A stretch of DNA of 64,000 nucleotides from Dryococelus australis (Eukaryota; Arthropoda; Insecta; Phasmatodea; Phasmatidae). How positions within the stretch are numbered: position 1 is the stretch's first letter; each line of letters opens with the position of its first letter. A model generated the notes under the pieces. That model ran no database searches. It was not told where the DNA came from and was given only the letters and a program-made list of their open reading frames with translations. The stretch lies in the NCBI GenBank assembly GCA_029891345.1, contig CM057000.1, positions 137,128,663-137,192,662 on the forward strand, read 5' to 3'. The position numbers and the translations under genes are program-made. Shown here piece after piece: positions 44,599-58,180 of the stretch.

Positions 44599-45805
44599 AG
44601 CCCGTGCACGGTATCTGCTGCCGTATTTGGTTATTGTACAAGCTTCGACAAGCCCTGGTGCACGAGCCGGTATACCATCCGCTATATGAGCCGCCTTGGA
44701 AGATTCCTATTACACGACAGCAGTTCGCGTACTAGTAGTTTGCACCCCTCGGTGAGTGCGCAGTGTGTGGTTTGTAGTAAATATGAACCCCATTCGTTGA
44801 ACTGCTACCAGTTAGTAACTTGCGTAGGCCTATAAAAGTACTAGCTAGCATATCTTAGTATTCGTATATTACTGTTCGTCTTTTACATAAATTAATTGCT
44901 TACTAGTATAGTTTCATTCATTTTCTTGAAAATGTCATGAAGTCACTAGAGTACGAGTGTGTCATTTTTAATTTTGACGAAAATTACTGACCGGTTGCAA
45001 AATATAGTTTTTTCTTTACGTGCCGGGGTATTATCCACATGTTAACTTTAATGATAAAAAAAGTCTGGGTCCGGCGAGGTTTCGTACTTACACTCAAAAG
45101 TTACATGTTCGTTGCAAACCCCCACGACATTTCCACTGTACTACCAGTTCACTCACAGTGTGCACTAAGAGTAGGAATTCATTTCCACTGTACTACCAGT
45201 TCACTCACAGTGTGCACTAAGAGTAGGAATTCATTTCCACTGTACTACCAGTTCACTCACAGTGTGCACTAAGAGTAGGAATTCATTTCTACTGTACTAC
45301 CAGTTCACTCTCAGTGTGCACTAGAGTAGGAATTCATTTCCACTGTACTACCAGTTCACTCACAGTGTGCACTCACTAAGAGTAGGAATTCATTTCCACC
45401 GTACTACCAGTTCACTCACAGTGTGCACTAAGAGTAGGAATTCATTTTTTCTCGCAGTAGGTAATGTTTTAAGTATTTAGAACGGTTTTAAGCTGTAATT
45501 GAAAGTTTTCATAACCAGTATTATTCATCGTCGTCTCTTCCTTTTCGGTTTCTTCATCAACTCGTTTCAAGAAGTAGCCACGGGGAGCTCCCTACGCTCC
45601 GAAACTGCAATGTGATGGGCCAGGTACGAGAGCCTGTACGGAACCTGCCACGGAAAATAGGACAGGTCCAATTACCAAACCTGTGATGAAATCTGGCAGC
45701 GCCAGGCGAAAAATGCCATGACGGGTGCCTTACAGGCCGGTATAGCGGCAGCTATGGCAGACCTTGCACAAGCTTTTACGAGATCTGGTACCGTGTAATA
45801 TGGCC
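44599..45805. mobile_element. 1-kb TIR element, copy 2, enlarged by a tandem array
   Basis: Aligns with 4139-5160 over most of its length. Shared blocks include CTGGTGCACGAGC, CCGCTATATGAGCCGCC, GTGAGTGCGCAGTGTGTGGT, AACTGCTACCAGTTAGTAAC, TTACTGACCGGTTGCAAA and CTACGCTCCGAAACTGCAAT. The right terminus reads, inverted, GGCCATATTACACGGTACCA, agreeing with copy 1; the left terminus is more decayed. It is about 190 bp longer than copy 1, chiefly because of the 52-bp repeats. Confidence 0.8.
45128..45442. repeat. 52-bp tandem repeat, six units
   Basis: Unit: CATTTCCACTGTACTACCAG, TTCACTCACAGTGTGCACTA, AGAGTAGGAATT. Units start at 45128, 45180, 45232, 45284, 45335 and 45391; the fifth contains a 4-bp insertion. 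Units are nearly identical, so expansion is recent. The inverse of each unit holds the A-box-like AACTGGTAGTACAGTGG of the nested SINE. The two overlapping ORFs here simply read the repeat. Confidence 0.9.
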
Positions 45806-48800
45806 TTCATAGGTCCCTGACTGCCCTAGCCTCAAAAAACCCGGACCTGTCTTTCCGCGTTCATTGCCACATTATACAGTGTTCGCTTCTTGCTGAAAGT
45901 GTCGCAGCATAAGTACACGTTAAGACTATCCGATTCTTCAGTAAGTCGAGAATGTCGCATCAGCACTTACTAGTATTAGAGGCTGTCGTGTGGCATTTCC
46001 GCTGCTTGGCAAGAAGTGTTGAAATCATGTAGTTTTTCTGTAAAGCTAAAGATCGTCGTTTTTCTTCCAAGGGGAAGTTACGTATGTCATCTAGAATAAG
46101 AAAGAACAGAGGAGAAAATCTGAAGAAGTGGAAAAAAAAAGTAATGCAATTGTATACAAAACCTTTCATTTTATTCATTCAATGTTATTTTATTTATTCA
46201 ACTTCATTGAGGCTATGGAAGGTTCCCTATGTCCCTTTTAATCACTCTGAATGTAAACTAAAGTTACAGGTGCTCAGTAAATGGAACTTGTAGCTCAAAA
46301 TGAAACGTTATATACTGAATGCGGTTGCCGAAACTATTTCACCCAAAAATGTTAAACACCTTGAGAGAACGTATACATCTAACAACAAACATGCAACGCA
46401 AATGCAGTTTTAGACTTTCGTATGTTAGCCGCTTTTATCACATATTTTCTTTGAGGATAATAAGACGATGAAGAATAGAGGATAGCGACAAAGGTAATTC
46501 CGGGAAAAGAAAGACGATTATGAGAATTCAAAGCAGTATTTCTCGTCACAGGTTTTCTCCATAGTGCCAGCTAGAAGAGAGTACTTTCGGTGAGGTTTTA
46601 ATATGCATTTATTTTATAAAATAAGAATTTTTTGACATTACGCAAGTAGCTCTGTATATTAAATTCTGGTCAACCAGAAAATCTGGCATGGTGCACCTAG
46701 GCGTAAGTTAGGAAATGCGCTAAGTTACTGTTCAGTTACCCCTGCAGTCCGAGAATGGAATGCTAGAATAATTGTTTATTTATTAAATGCTGGGCTATTT
46801 AACGGAAATGCTTTAATGCAAATTTAAATTTAATTTCATGGTACCTTATTACTTCTCAATAGAGAAACGTTGGCTACTCTTACCAACTATTTCTATATAA
46901 GTAATTGGACCTACATGTTTAACACGCTTTTATGTATTAAAAGTTCATTTAATCGTCAGTGTAATTGTTATGTGCAGTAACAAATAGCACAGAAGAATCA
47001 CAGCACGAACAATTTTCAATGTGAAAGACGGATGTTTACAGTTCTGAAGACTGTAATTAAGGAAATTAAAATCGAGCACCATTGAAAACATTTTTTTAAA
47101 TCAACTGCTTTGTCATTGTCACTAAATTCATTCCTACAAATGACTTGCTATGTCTTTACGAGGTGATATTGTGACAATTTCTCTCTCTAGAAATTAAGTG
47201 AGCTATACCAAGTTCGTTAAGGGATAGAGGTCTTAATCAAATAAAAGAATTAATTATAATTTCCTTATTTTATTTACAATAACTACAGCATCTAACAAAA
47301 AAATTGAAATCACTTACTGTTGACAATTGAGTCGGCGCCAGCTACAGCACGTAACAATATTATTTAATGGAATGACCATAACATTTTGGTCTCGGAGTTA
47401 ATTCCAAATTTAAAATTTCTAATATATTTTAATCGGAAATAAATGTAATGTGCATATTCTTACACAAATATATTAACTGTCTTGTTAGCACTAAGCATAA
47501 AAAAAATTTCCCATGAATATTTTAGCAGTTTATAGATTTAGGGTATGCAGTTTAGATCCACACAAAATTCCTTTATCAACACAGCAACAATAATGTTTCC
47601 TTTATAGATGCGTTTTGGTACCAATAGATTTAATTAGTTAGTTTTTTATTCCCACAGTTCTTCAATAGGACACGAAGAAGCTAATTATTGGACGGAAAAT
47701 AATGTGACATAGGTGACCATAAATTCTGAAAGTCAAAGTAGGCCAAGTTAAATTCATTGTACATGGTTGATAACGTATAGTAGTTAATAACATTAAAGAA
47801 GTCTTGCAACAGTCCCAACATAAAGACACCCCATTTGTAGGCCTTTGGTAGAAAAGAAATACAAACAATTTATTAATACAGCAAAAAGAACTACCAGTGT
47901 TGTTCAAAAACACTGTACTTCAGAACCACTTCCGTGGTTTGGTCATTTGAATTTTTACACTTCTTAACTGTCTGCCCGCGAATCACGAGCAATCAGTATC
48001 GGCGAGAATTAATTCTGATTGGCTCACTCGTGTAGCAGTCGGTCTCCACACGACAGGCGGAATACCCAGAGGGAGACTGCAAATGTGCACGTAGGATATT
48101 GAAACCAAGCCTCAAGCGTAAATCTTTTGGCGAGAAACAAGTGGCCTTAGCTATCATTAATGGCAGTTATGGGGAAACGACAAAATGAAAGAAACTAGAA
48201 ATAAATTCTATATCTCTCATTACGTACAGCAAAGTGGACCACGTTCTCGGTTAAAGGTTGGAGTTATCCCATACATTTCCTCACAATTCCTTAACTTTCA
48301 TCTGTGTAGTAACTGCGTCAATACTGCGTTATTTGTAGGGGCTATACATCAATGTTAATTAAGTATTTTACAATTTTTTTAAATCAGAAACCTGAGAAAT
48401 CGGATGTGAATATTTTATGTAAGTTACATATACATGTAACATCTAAGCAAGCATAAATAAACATATAGATATAAATTCAATTATTAATATTTTATCGAAT
48501 GCAGTGAGTGTGCTATTGTGTGTATATTTGCATACACACATGTATTTGTATGTGTTTATGTACGTAGGTATACATATACATGTATTTATAACTATATATA
48601 TATGTGTGTGTTAAGTCATAAACATATAGTATTAATCATCCATAGATGGGAGGCTGGGCATAGTTTAAAGATATTGCTGTGTAGATTTACTTAATGTATT
48701 TCACGATTCAGGCAGTGTTGCATTGCAATATCGTGCCATTTTATGCCGGTTTTAATGCATCATTAGCGTTACGCGAAAGTAGTGAGTGGCGTATTAATTA

Positions 48801-49713
48801 TAACCAGTTATAAGTAGAATCACCGATTAATGTGTTTATTATTTCATGTAACTTTAGTGCAGTGCCCTGTAATGCTTACTTAGCCCCACCACAGATGTGT
48901 TTTTTTTTACAGCAAAAGTTGCAGTAAACTTTCCTTCGTAATACATGAGATAAGCTGGAATAAGTGACTCATCAGAATGTTTATAACACGACCACAGTTA
49001 GGCTACTGTAAATTACAAAGGTTACATGCACTTTGGCTGAGAAGGCAAATGTGGTACGAAATCGAAAAGAAGTAGTGAAAAATACAATGGACGACTTACA
49101 ATGATGATGTTAATGGCCATCAACAACGATCAACATCAATAAATGTGAAAATACTAGAACAAGTATTATATTTAAGATAAGAACTAATGATCTGTACCTA
49201 ATACCGTGGTCACATCATTCAAATATATTCAGTTCTGAAGGTAACTACATCGTCTCCGAACTTTCTCCTATCGCAGGCTCTTTCCGGTCAAAGTGAAAGG
49301 TGTATGCAAGTAAACCAGAGCGTTTTTTTTTCTCCTGCGATGCGCTCCGACTGCCTACTTCGAAGTAAACGATCAGTGATGGCTGAAGATGGAATTATCT
49401 GCATTCGTTGAACTATATAAAAAGCCAGGTCAGATAACGATATACTTTGTACTACCCCAGTAAAAGTAAACATAACTGTATTAAAATTTGAAAAATTCAA
49501 CAAAAATTAGGAATGTAAGTGATTATATATAATTACAAGAGTGTGGTTAGGATAGGATTGCTTTATTTTTGTATTACTTTACAGAGGATTACGAGCGCAT
49601 TTCACTTTGATAACAATTTAGTTGAATAATTTTGAATATGGCTACCATAACATATTCATAATCATAAGTTCATTCTGTTTTTTGTGTTAACTATGTTTCT
49701 CATACTAAGTGTG

Positions 49714-49714
<1 letters not shown>
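45806..49714. other. Long unassigned A+T-rich stretch
   Basis: Nearly 4 kb with no gene, RNA or repeat family that I recognise. Near 48500-48620 there is cryptic simple sequence (TATACATGTAT, TATATATATGTGTGTG). A slightly GC-richer island lies near 47970-48080. Short ORFs (46084, 45960 minus, 47662 minus, 49288 minus) have no motifs. Confidence 0.45.

Positions 49715-49789
<75 letters not shown>
49715..49789. repeat. (TA)n-(CA)n compound microsatellite
   Basis: About 27 TA followed by about 10 CA and CGCC, the same TA-to-CA-to-CGCC order as at 35326. Confidence 0.9.
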
Positions 49790-49937
49790 GCCGCCAATAG
49801 ATAAGCACGAGGAGAAATGCTTTGAGAGAGGCCGGTCCACTAAAGCTCTTTCAGTTGAATAAGCCACTATATCTCACTGCCAGAAAGATGATTCGCGAGA
49901 CATGATATTCTAAACCAAGGCTGACTGACATGGCATC

Positions 49938-50397
49938 TTAAGAGGACTGTGAACCTGCGCTTTCAAGGTCATGAAGCGCGGGAGTGATACGGGCGACACT
50001 AACACTCACGTCTAGTGCCTGATCGCTCCTACGCGCAAGGCGCACAGTGTTTCCATCGTAACGCTCTACTGTGCAAATTAGAGCTGTAACATAGGGGTTT
50101 TATTACACGCGATGAAAGACCACATATTAAACTACGCCTGTATTTTTGTACTTTTCTCTTGCTGCTTAAGGAAACTGCATAGGAAAGCTTTAAAAATGTG
50201 ATATTTGACCATTTTCGCGATTTTTTTTCTCCGAGAATACACTTAATGTGTTAAAAGTGAAAACATGGAGGCATAGACAATTTTTTTTTTTCCCCGGCAA
50301 AACGCAGTATTTACAAAACATACATTCACCGAGATACGCGAATACGCGCAAACAACGATTTCACAAAAAAAAAAGTTCCAGTTCACACTCCTCTTAA
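49938..50397. mobile_element. TTAA-flanked TIR element (piggyBac-like target)
   Basis: TTAA at 49938-49941 and 50394-50397 flank a 452-bp insert. Its ends are inverted: GAGGACTGTGAACCTG on the left, GAGGAGTGTGAACTGG as the reverse complement of the right. TTAA duplication is the hallmark of piggyBac transposons, but these termini do not start with the usual CCC, so the superfamily is uncertain. Non-coding. It abuts a mariner-type MITE end. Confidence 0.65.
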
Positions 50398-50446
50398 GCA
50401 GGGCTTTCGAAAGTGCTCATTTTTCTGTGAACAACTTATACCATGT
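50398..50446. mobile_element. Mariner-type MITE right end, orphan
   Basis: GCAGGGCTTTCGAAAGTGCT, CATTTTTCTGTGAACAACTT ATA: the right TIR of the short-form family. The matching left half was not found beyond the TTAA element. Confidence 0.6.
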
Positions 50447-53400
50447 TTCCCATATTTGTTATTATCCATTTCATGTAAGTGGGTAAATTGTGACAGTTCT
50501 AGAAAAGTAGCACGGCCACAATGTATCCTTCCACCACAGCTGTTTTGTCACTGAAGAAAAAGACACTTGTAAACAAAATGTTTTGAGTCCAATGCACACG
50601 TGCATTTCCTCCTTCCTCGTGTTCCATGTCATGGCAGGCAGTGAAAATCTGACGGTAGCTGACTTCCGTCCAGTAATTAATGTAGGATATTATAGCTAGG
50701 TTGGAATTCCAACTTGCTTTATTTCTGTAATTACCGAGTAAAATTTGTTAATTATTTTGAGGGAAAAAGGAAATAATTAGGAGAGAAAAATAAGGGGGGG
50801 GGGGGAGGCTTTAATTTAACGTCTTTCGTGAGACGGATTTATTTTGATGTTCTTACGAGTGTGTGGCATTTTGAGTTGTATATTGTTTTGATGGAGCAGT
50901 GGAAAATATTGCTCGTGTGGAAATAATATTAAAATTATTTAACTTCGGAAATTTTAACTTTAGTGGAAAAACAAAACGCGACATGTACGTCGTTCTTCGT
51001 TTTTATACAGATGCAGCAATATATATAGTCCATTCCCGATTGGAAGCGACTTATGAAAATCAACCTTAGAAAAAACACTCTTAGGCATAACATGACACCT
51101 GTTTTTTCAATAACCTGTTTTCCACAAATATATAAAACTGTGATTAACTTTAGAGTACCTTATTATTGAATAAATTTACGTTTACCTTAATATCTTCTAT
51201 GACTTGTAATATTTATTTCTTTTTTTAAAATATGTATTAACAACAGCGAGAGCAGCGACGTGTTGGCAACGACCGGTAAGAAATAGTTCACAGTTAAAAT
51301 ATTATTTTAACCTAGTTTTTTAGTATACTATTTGTAAATTAAACGGTGCCTACCGAAATATTTAAGTAGCCCCGACGGCAACATATCTCATTTTTACAGT
51401 TTAAAATAACAGCGGGAAATATAGTGAGTAGGCCGTAATTGTACGGTATTGTTTTATCGAGCGAGAAAGCAATTGAAAAACTGTCTGCTGGCGAGGCTTG
51501 TCACTCTCTTTCTCTTTCTTCGTCTCTTTCACACTTAGGAAATTTCACTTCGCTAGTACGAAGGACCCTTTATATATGTTTTCAATCGTAGCATATTTCA
51601 TACTTATTACAGTAAAATAATGATTTTTGAATTTTTAATTTACAACTGAAAATAGATTTTAATGTTTGAATACTTATTTAATATATTTAGATATGATGGC
51701 GGGACAGTTACCTAGTGAAGTTGGCAGACGTGGCGAGCCATGATACGGCGTGTTGCTTTTTGCCAAACGAAACATAAATTATTCTTACTCCGAAAAATAC
51801 CTCGAATTACCACATCACGTTTGTAGACGTGTTTTTTTTTAAACCTACGTAGGCAAGTTACGATGTTGTGATAAATCTGTTTTTCCACTGCAGTAATAAA
51901 TATACTGCGTCTGTGAAATGGCGTGTCTTTGTGCATCGTTGTCGATACTCTGGCCCTGTGTGTGTGCGTGATTTCAAATATTTTATTAGCACTATTTGTA
52001 CGTTTTAAATGTGAAATGTTTTTATGACGAGGTTATTTATTTACACCCACGTCTGATTATTTATCACAACGTTGTACCTTTGCCCTAAGGGGTTTGAAAC
52101 ACAGTCGTGTAACGTAATTTGTCACAATCCCAGAAGAAAAATACTGGGTTCAGCCCGATAAATTTCAATAAACGTAATAAACAGTAAGTAGCAATACATA
52201 GAAATATGAGTGGAATAATAGTTATCGTAGTCTTATTTGTGTGCATGCTCACCGCTATCTGTTCAAGTTTGTATGACAAAAATGAGCAACACAAGTTGCG
52301 TGCTTGAATTTAATGTGCCTTTTTCACTGGTTGTTCCTTCGTTTTAATATTTATTCCAACTGAGGCAGTCCTTTTAGAGAAATGACCCAACACATATCAA
52401 TAACAAAATTATAATTACAATTAGTAAAGCCCTTTACCTCGCAGTTGTAACAGTGTTTAACACAGTCGCGGCAAAATACTAACGTGCATTACATGTATTG
52501 AGCGTTATCGTGGAAAACAAATATGTTAATGTAAAATAACCATAAGAACTGTCTTCGATTCAGGCATTTTGAAAACGTCATAAAGCTGACCTAAATAATG
52601 TTGGAGGCCTAAACTGTGAATATTCATACGAAATGGTTTTTGGAACATGACAGAATTCTTTGAAAAGCTGTAAACAGTAAACAACACATTTGTCAGGTAT
52701 AAAAGTAGAAGTCACATTTCAATGTTTATGTTTAGGTGTAGCAAAAGTATACGGACATATGTAAACACACAATGGAATGTAAACATTGATTTTGACAGTA
52801 GCTACATGGAAGTCACATGGCAATGTTTGTTTACATTTGGCGGAAGGATACGAAACGGGCCTGCAAGTAGATATTTAGCACGGCTCCGAGAAAGTTGCTT
52901 TCAGTGGGGAATGGACTATACACGCACACACTTTGACGGAAGATAACCTTATACTCGTTGAATTTACAATATAGAAAAATAAACAAATACTTTTCACTCA
53001 CTGCAAAAGTGTGGGAAATTATGCTTTTTCAGGCCACGATACATTGCAATAATTGCGTTAACAATTTACAAATACATTTTGAAAACACGCAAACTTACTG
53101 TTTGTAAATTTTGCAACCTCTTGAACACGTGTTTTTTTTTTTTTATGGCAAGCCTTGTCGAGTTCACTTCACTAAAATCACGTTTGTTCATCACTAGCAT
53201 TAAGTAATTTATTTGCATAATCAACCAGAAAAATCAACACTGCGCACTTTCCCTGATACAAATAAACTGAAACTTACATACGTAAATGATATACGTGTCA
53301 CTTCATTGTGGAAGGCGGTAAGGAAAATGGCGGAAGGGACGCGGTAAACACGTGGTGATAATGTTGTTACATTTCACTCAAGAAAACGTACAACGGCACA

Positions 53401-54259
53401 TACGACAAACTACGCTTGAAAAAAGCAAATTAAAAAATAATTAACACCAGATTAAATATTCCGACAGCACCAGCAAGATTTTCTCATAATAAACACAATG
53501 AGAAAAACAGCACACGCACAACGATCGTTTACCGGACTGGAAACTGGAAACAAAACCATGGTTAGCCATTGGCTGGAAACGTTTACTGTTCGTACGTGAC
53601 GACATAATCTGTCATAAATGCTGAAGATGTTTTTAAAGTCCAGTCACTAATAGCAAAGAAAATGTAATATTGCTCTAAAAACATCATTTAAACCATAAAT
53701 GAGGACAGTATAATCAAGATTTTATATTACAACTTTTAGTTCTGAGTACTATTTTCTTCCAAAGCCATTATAAGAATAGCCAACTTAACAACACGGAACC
53801 CACAGTAGTTCATCAGCTGATACAATACTGTGCGAACGAGAGCATTTACTGTTTACATAGAGTGTAGATTGCTCACATTGTCTCGCGGATTTTACCCGTT
53901 GCCAGCAACTGGTTAAAATAATGTCAAGGTTTTGTTCGCACTTGGCCAGCACCTCCAATGGACACACCAATGTTGCCGAGTCAGGCAAGAGTTGGCCGAG
54001 CTTGTGTACAACAGTTGCCGGAATACGCATATTTGTAGAGGCTTTACGCAACGACTGACTGCTTCCTCCTTACGTATCTAGTTACAGCTCCGCGGCGATA
54101 CGCGTAGGAACTCGCTTTCTGTTCTTGGTGTATTGTCTTAACAATTCCTCATGCCCTCCCCCCCCCCACCCGACACCCCTGCTCATGTTTCACGAACCAA
54201 CGAAGCAACACCGGAGCAGTTGTAGGAGTTCTCAGATGTTTTAGAATTAGAGCGAGAAG
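50447..54259. other. Long unassigned A+T-rich stretch
   Basis: No recognised gene or repeat family. A run of 12 G lies at 50794-50805 and a run of 10 C at 54158-54167. Short ORFs at 51712 (minus), 52085 (minus), 52722 and 53785 (minus) have no motif. GC is slightly higher near 53290-53600. Confidence 0.45.
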
Positions 54260-54533
54260 TACACTGTAAAAACATTTTCTGGCAAACTTCCTAAACTGTA
54301 ATGGAAGTTTCTAACCTATACAATGTATGAAAGTACTTCAATCAGGCTGAAAGTACATGAATGTTTACCATCGCTATTATACAAAGTTGGGGAACTTCTC
54401 TAAGCATTTGACTCTTTCCTGAGCAACTGTAGGAACATTACCATGCACGTATGGGAAAATATTTTACCATTCCCGCTTTATCACTGTACGTGTACTCTGA
54501 TATGTTACATTTACAAATAATTTCTCAGAGTGT
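54260..54533 (+). mobile_element. Small MITE, copy B of a pair
   Basis: Starts TACACTGTAAAAACATTTTC and ends TTTCTCAGAGTGTGG. Aligns end to end with the reverse complement of 5289-5560, with the same blocks in the same order. The ORF at 54451 lies partly inside it and is not a gene. Confidence 0.7.
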
Positions 54534-55941
54534 GGAATGCCTCCAGTTATTGCTTTCGAGATTCTATACTCTGTCCTCGGTTACTTCAAACTTTTCTGAA
54601 ACCTTACTTAAGTTTGGCTTCCACGATATTCCTCCGCCTATATCATATACGCAACATGTTAATTAAGTTAATTAAGAATATTTCACAAATGGGTGCTGGT
54701 AAACTGAATATATTTTAGAATGGGTATTGAGGTTTTTGCCAACTCAGTTATGTTCGTCCTAGAGAAACCAATAAATATTAATATTATTTTCTATCGTACG
54801 AACAAAAATGTGTTGACAAAACATGAAAACTTATTTTCAAATATATTCAGGATGCCAGCACCCGAGTACTGGCGGTTAAATATCCTTGACAATTAATCTG
54901 TTGTGTACATTATATATATATATATATATATATACATATATATATGACACGTGATATAGTTAGCAAAGTTAATCAGGAGCTTAGAAACTTGGGCTCACAT
55001 ATTCCGAAATCTTCGATTTTTCGGTGCTATATTTTGAAAACTAGAAAACTATAATCTTTTGACTACGAATATTTACATTTATGTGGTTCTAATATAAAGT
55101 TCTTTCAGATAATGGAATGAAAATAATCGGGAAATATGTGTAATTAATTAAAATCTTCAGCAATAAGTTACCGAAAGCTCGCATACCTTTAAGTGAAATA
55201 CTTAAAGCAATATGTTAACATCATTCACATAAAAACTACAACCACGAAGATTAAAATATCTGGGGAGCAGTTATTTCTAATAAAGTAACTTAATCTAATA
55301 ATTTCACCATACAGCACCAAAAATAAATCTTTGCCCCTAAAGATAAAAGCTCGCGACAGACACACCAGGGAATCGTTTGCAGAATTGTATAAAACACTGA
55401 ACACATCAATGAAAAAAAAATATTTTCAGTGATTCATCTGAACCTTCTTCCTCAATATAACGTAATTTTTAAATAACCAAACAGCAAGTTTGTCTTCCTG
55501 CGTAGTTTAAATGACGCATGATACCTAAAAATACGTAAATATATAATATGATATAGTACATTAGATATAATATGGTACAAAACTACTGATATATAGTCTA
55601 ATACCAAGTTATTATTCTGCTGAATTGTAAATTTCAAAAAGAGACCGCAGGTATATTTTTGTGTGGCTTGTTATAGTCAAACACGTCTAACGTTTACAGT
55701 AATTAAAATTGCCTTCGTGTTTTCACGACTCACTAAAGAACGAAATGTCAAGACGCAAGCATTGGTTGCCCCTAAAAAAAATGATTTACTATCTTCATAC
55801 CTACATATAAAGAGTGTGCCATATACTAAATATTCAATATTTCTAGATGTGACTAGGAATACATGCACACATAGAACTCTGCTGACATTTCCATGTAACT
55901 TTTGAGGATGGGATATATATATATATATATATACACATATA

Positions 55942-56022
<81 letters not shown>

Positions 56023-56457
56023 TTGGCTAAAACACGTCGGTATTCGGAGAGAAAGAATACGCATGCTGCCAGACTCTTATATCTCTGCAACAGAATTAAT
56101 TAATTATATTTACGTAATTTCCAACACTATCCCTAAAACATTTTTTTTTGTAAAATTTTCATATAACAATGAGCAGTTAGTTGCATACCAACCCAGTTAC
56201 ATGACGTGAAAGGCAGATGCGAAAAATTATTCATAATATTTCGTAGAAGTTTTAAGTTAAGGTGTACTGCACAAGTACATGAAATTCGATCCACAAAATT
56301 TAAGTTTTGTGAAATTGAAGTAAATACGGTTTGCGATTAATGAAACAGACTATAAAATTATTGTGAGATAATTGGGAAGATATTCCAATAACTATAACAA
56401 ATATTTTCTGCAGAAAATAAGCTTGAACAGGAACAAAATGTATTCGTGATATGTAGT
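54534..56457. other. Unassigned A+T-rich DNA with two microsatellites
   Basis: (TA)n at about 54910-54945 and a long (TA)n at 55913-56014 followed by CACACAC. The minus-strand ORFs over 55677-56090 read the repeat. Nothing else recognised. Confidence 0.5.
55913..56022. repeat. (TA)n-(CA)n microsatellite
   Basis: About 100 bp of TA with two CA interruptions, then CACACAC. Confidence 0.95.
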
Positions 56458-56695
56458 TATAGGCTGTAAAGTGAGCACTTTTTAAGGCCCTCCCAGCAGC
56501 CATCAACCACTAATAAATGTATTTTATTGCAACCTCATACGTTATCTTTTCAGAGTGCTGAAATATATACACTGTGTTTATTAGTTACATAGCAATGATT
56601 AATATATTAAAAAGTGTCGGAAAGATAGAAATTAGCTGAAAGGAAAATTTTAGCAGGGCCTTAAAAGGTGCTCACTTTACCGTGAACAGCCTATA
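56458..56695. mobile_element. Mariner-type MITE, short form
   Basis: TATAGGCTGTAAAGTGAGCA on the left (about 7 bp lost from the TIR). The reverse complement of the right end is TATAGGCTGTTCACGGTAAA then GTGAGCACC. The interior ACACTGTGTTTATTAGTTAC, then AGTGTCGGAAAGATAGAAAT, matches 6587-6825. 238 bp. Confidence 0.85.
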
Positions 56696-57767
56696 CAAGT
56701 GTGTTTCACACAAGGACTAGATATGTGATAGTAACAACTAGCACGCTTTACAAGGTAATTTAATATTAATTTGCAAAGAAAATAAACGCATTAGAATCTA
56801 AATTTATAATTTATAATTACAAATTCTTTTCTTTTAAAAAAATATTTCTTCGTTTCGTGACGTAATTTCTATGACAATGTAACAACAATTTTCAATTAGC
56901 TTAAAAATATCTTCCCGCTATCTGCGTAGCACAATTACAATAATTTTAACCTTAAATCGTGCTCGAAACATATTTCACAAAGTTATACGAATACGTTCGA
57001 TTATAGCTGAAGTTTTTTCCGATGACATTGAAATATCACGGAGAAATTTCGTTGAATTCCGGTGCCATTTTGTTCGCCTGTTATTGAGGTTCAACTTCTT
57101 GATATGCTTAGTTAAGAATTTACTCTAAAACAAAATATGAAATTATAAGGGAACCATTTAAAGAGTTGCCATTTTATTTCTCCGTCCCAGTAGTATTACA
57201 ACTTTCCGTAAAAAATTTTGAAATTTGCAATGGCGAAATATAAAATCCAAAAATCTTTACAAATCCGGAAATTATTTTTTTGTAAATTAATGTCTGTAAC
57301 TCGTTTTTGCAACTTTATTATACTACTAAGTATTTGACGTAATGCTACAGAATTTTGACACCACTAAAAGTATAGAAACACTATTTTTGGTACTTGGACG
57401 TGGGGGAAGTATCCTCGCTATCAAGGATTTACGTATTTTCTTCATTAACTAAATCTTCCGAGTCAATATTTAAAAACCAAGCCAGTCACGACATAGGGAA
57501 CATTTTAACAGTTATTTATAAATCCCACTTATTTTTCTTACATGATTAGTCTCACATATGCAACCGTAATCAAACATTATCTAATTATTCAATAATTTCA
57601 GTCCCACATGGGAAAATACAGGTATATTCGAAACCCTACAAATTAAAAGAAATTCGTTTAGTAGTCGTCCACGTCATGTCTAGCTTTGATTTTTTATTTC
57701 TGGTCATACATTTTCATTACGAAGATTTGTAAGAAAATTCGAAGCTGGAGTGGATACTACCCCCTTA
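56696..57767. other. Unassigned A+T-rich DNA
   Basis: Nothing recognised. Confidence 0.45.
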
Positions 57768-58097
57768 AGACGGCATCGCCTTATCCTGGACTCGATCCTG
57801 GAATGAACACAAGTCAGGGGGCAGTAGAAGGGGTTTGTCATTAGGGGTCAAGGACAAAGGTAAAACAAATGGGGGTGTGGCTGTGTTGAGGACACGGCCG
57901 TTTGTTTTGCGTGAATACACGTCTACGTTGACGCGCTCGTACGCCTTGATGTTTATTTCACGTTCCCGGCGCCGCTTCACTCGAGCACATGTGGTTTGAT
58001 TGGTAGGCCTGTTACTGGATTGCTTTTGAGATGCTCTTCCCAACCGTATACGAATTCTGTATTTCGACTCGGCTTTTTGACGAGCAAAGGTCGACAT
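57768..58097 (-). CDS. Possible small ORF with TATA box, function unknown
   Basis: A 110-codon minus-strand ORF starting with a true ATG (MSTFARQKAESKYRIRIRLG). It is strongly basic in the first 60 residues (VKRRREREINIKAYERVNVD), then proline- and leucine-rich (PPFVLPLSLTPNDKPLLLPP). GC is clearly above its A+T-rich flanks. TATAAAAA lies about 75 bp upstream of the ATG. I recognise no family. It could be the N terminus of a retroelement ORF or a small host gene exon; it could also be chance. Confidence 0.3.
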
Positions 58098-58171
58098 TGT
58101 ATTAGGTATTCTTAATTGCTTTTAGATTAAACTCATGAACTACAATTTCATCATAACCACGCTACACAAAT

Positions 58172-58180
58172 GTTTTTATA
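58172..58180 (-). promoter_or_regulatory. TATA box upstream of the small ORF
   Basis: GTGTATAAAAACATTTG on the minus strand, 75 bp before the ATG at 58097. Confidence 0.3.

Noticed and set aside
45020-45442. Regular repeats that could suggest a CRISPR array
   Set aside because: The 52-bp units are contiguous with no unique spacers, inside a eukaryotic transposon. It is a simple tandem array.
55677-56090. 137-codon minus-strand ORF
   Set aside because: Half of it is the (TA)n tract; no motif in the remainder.
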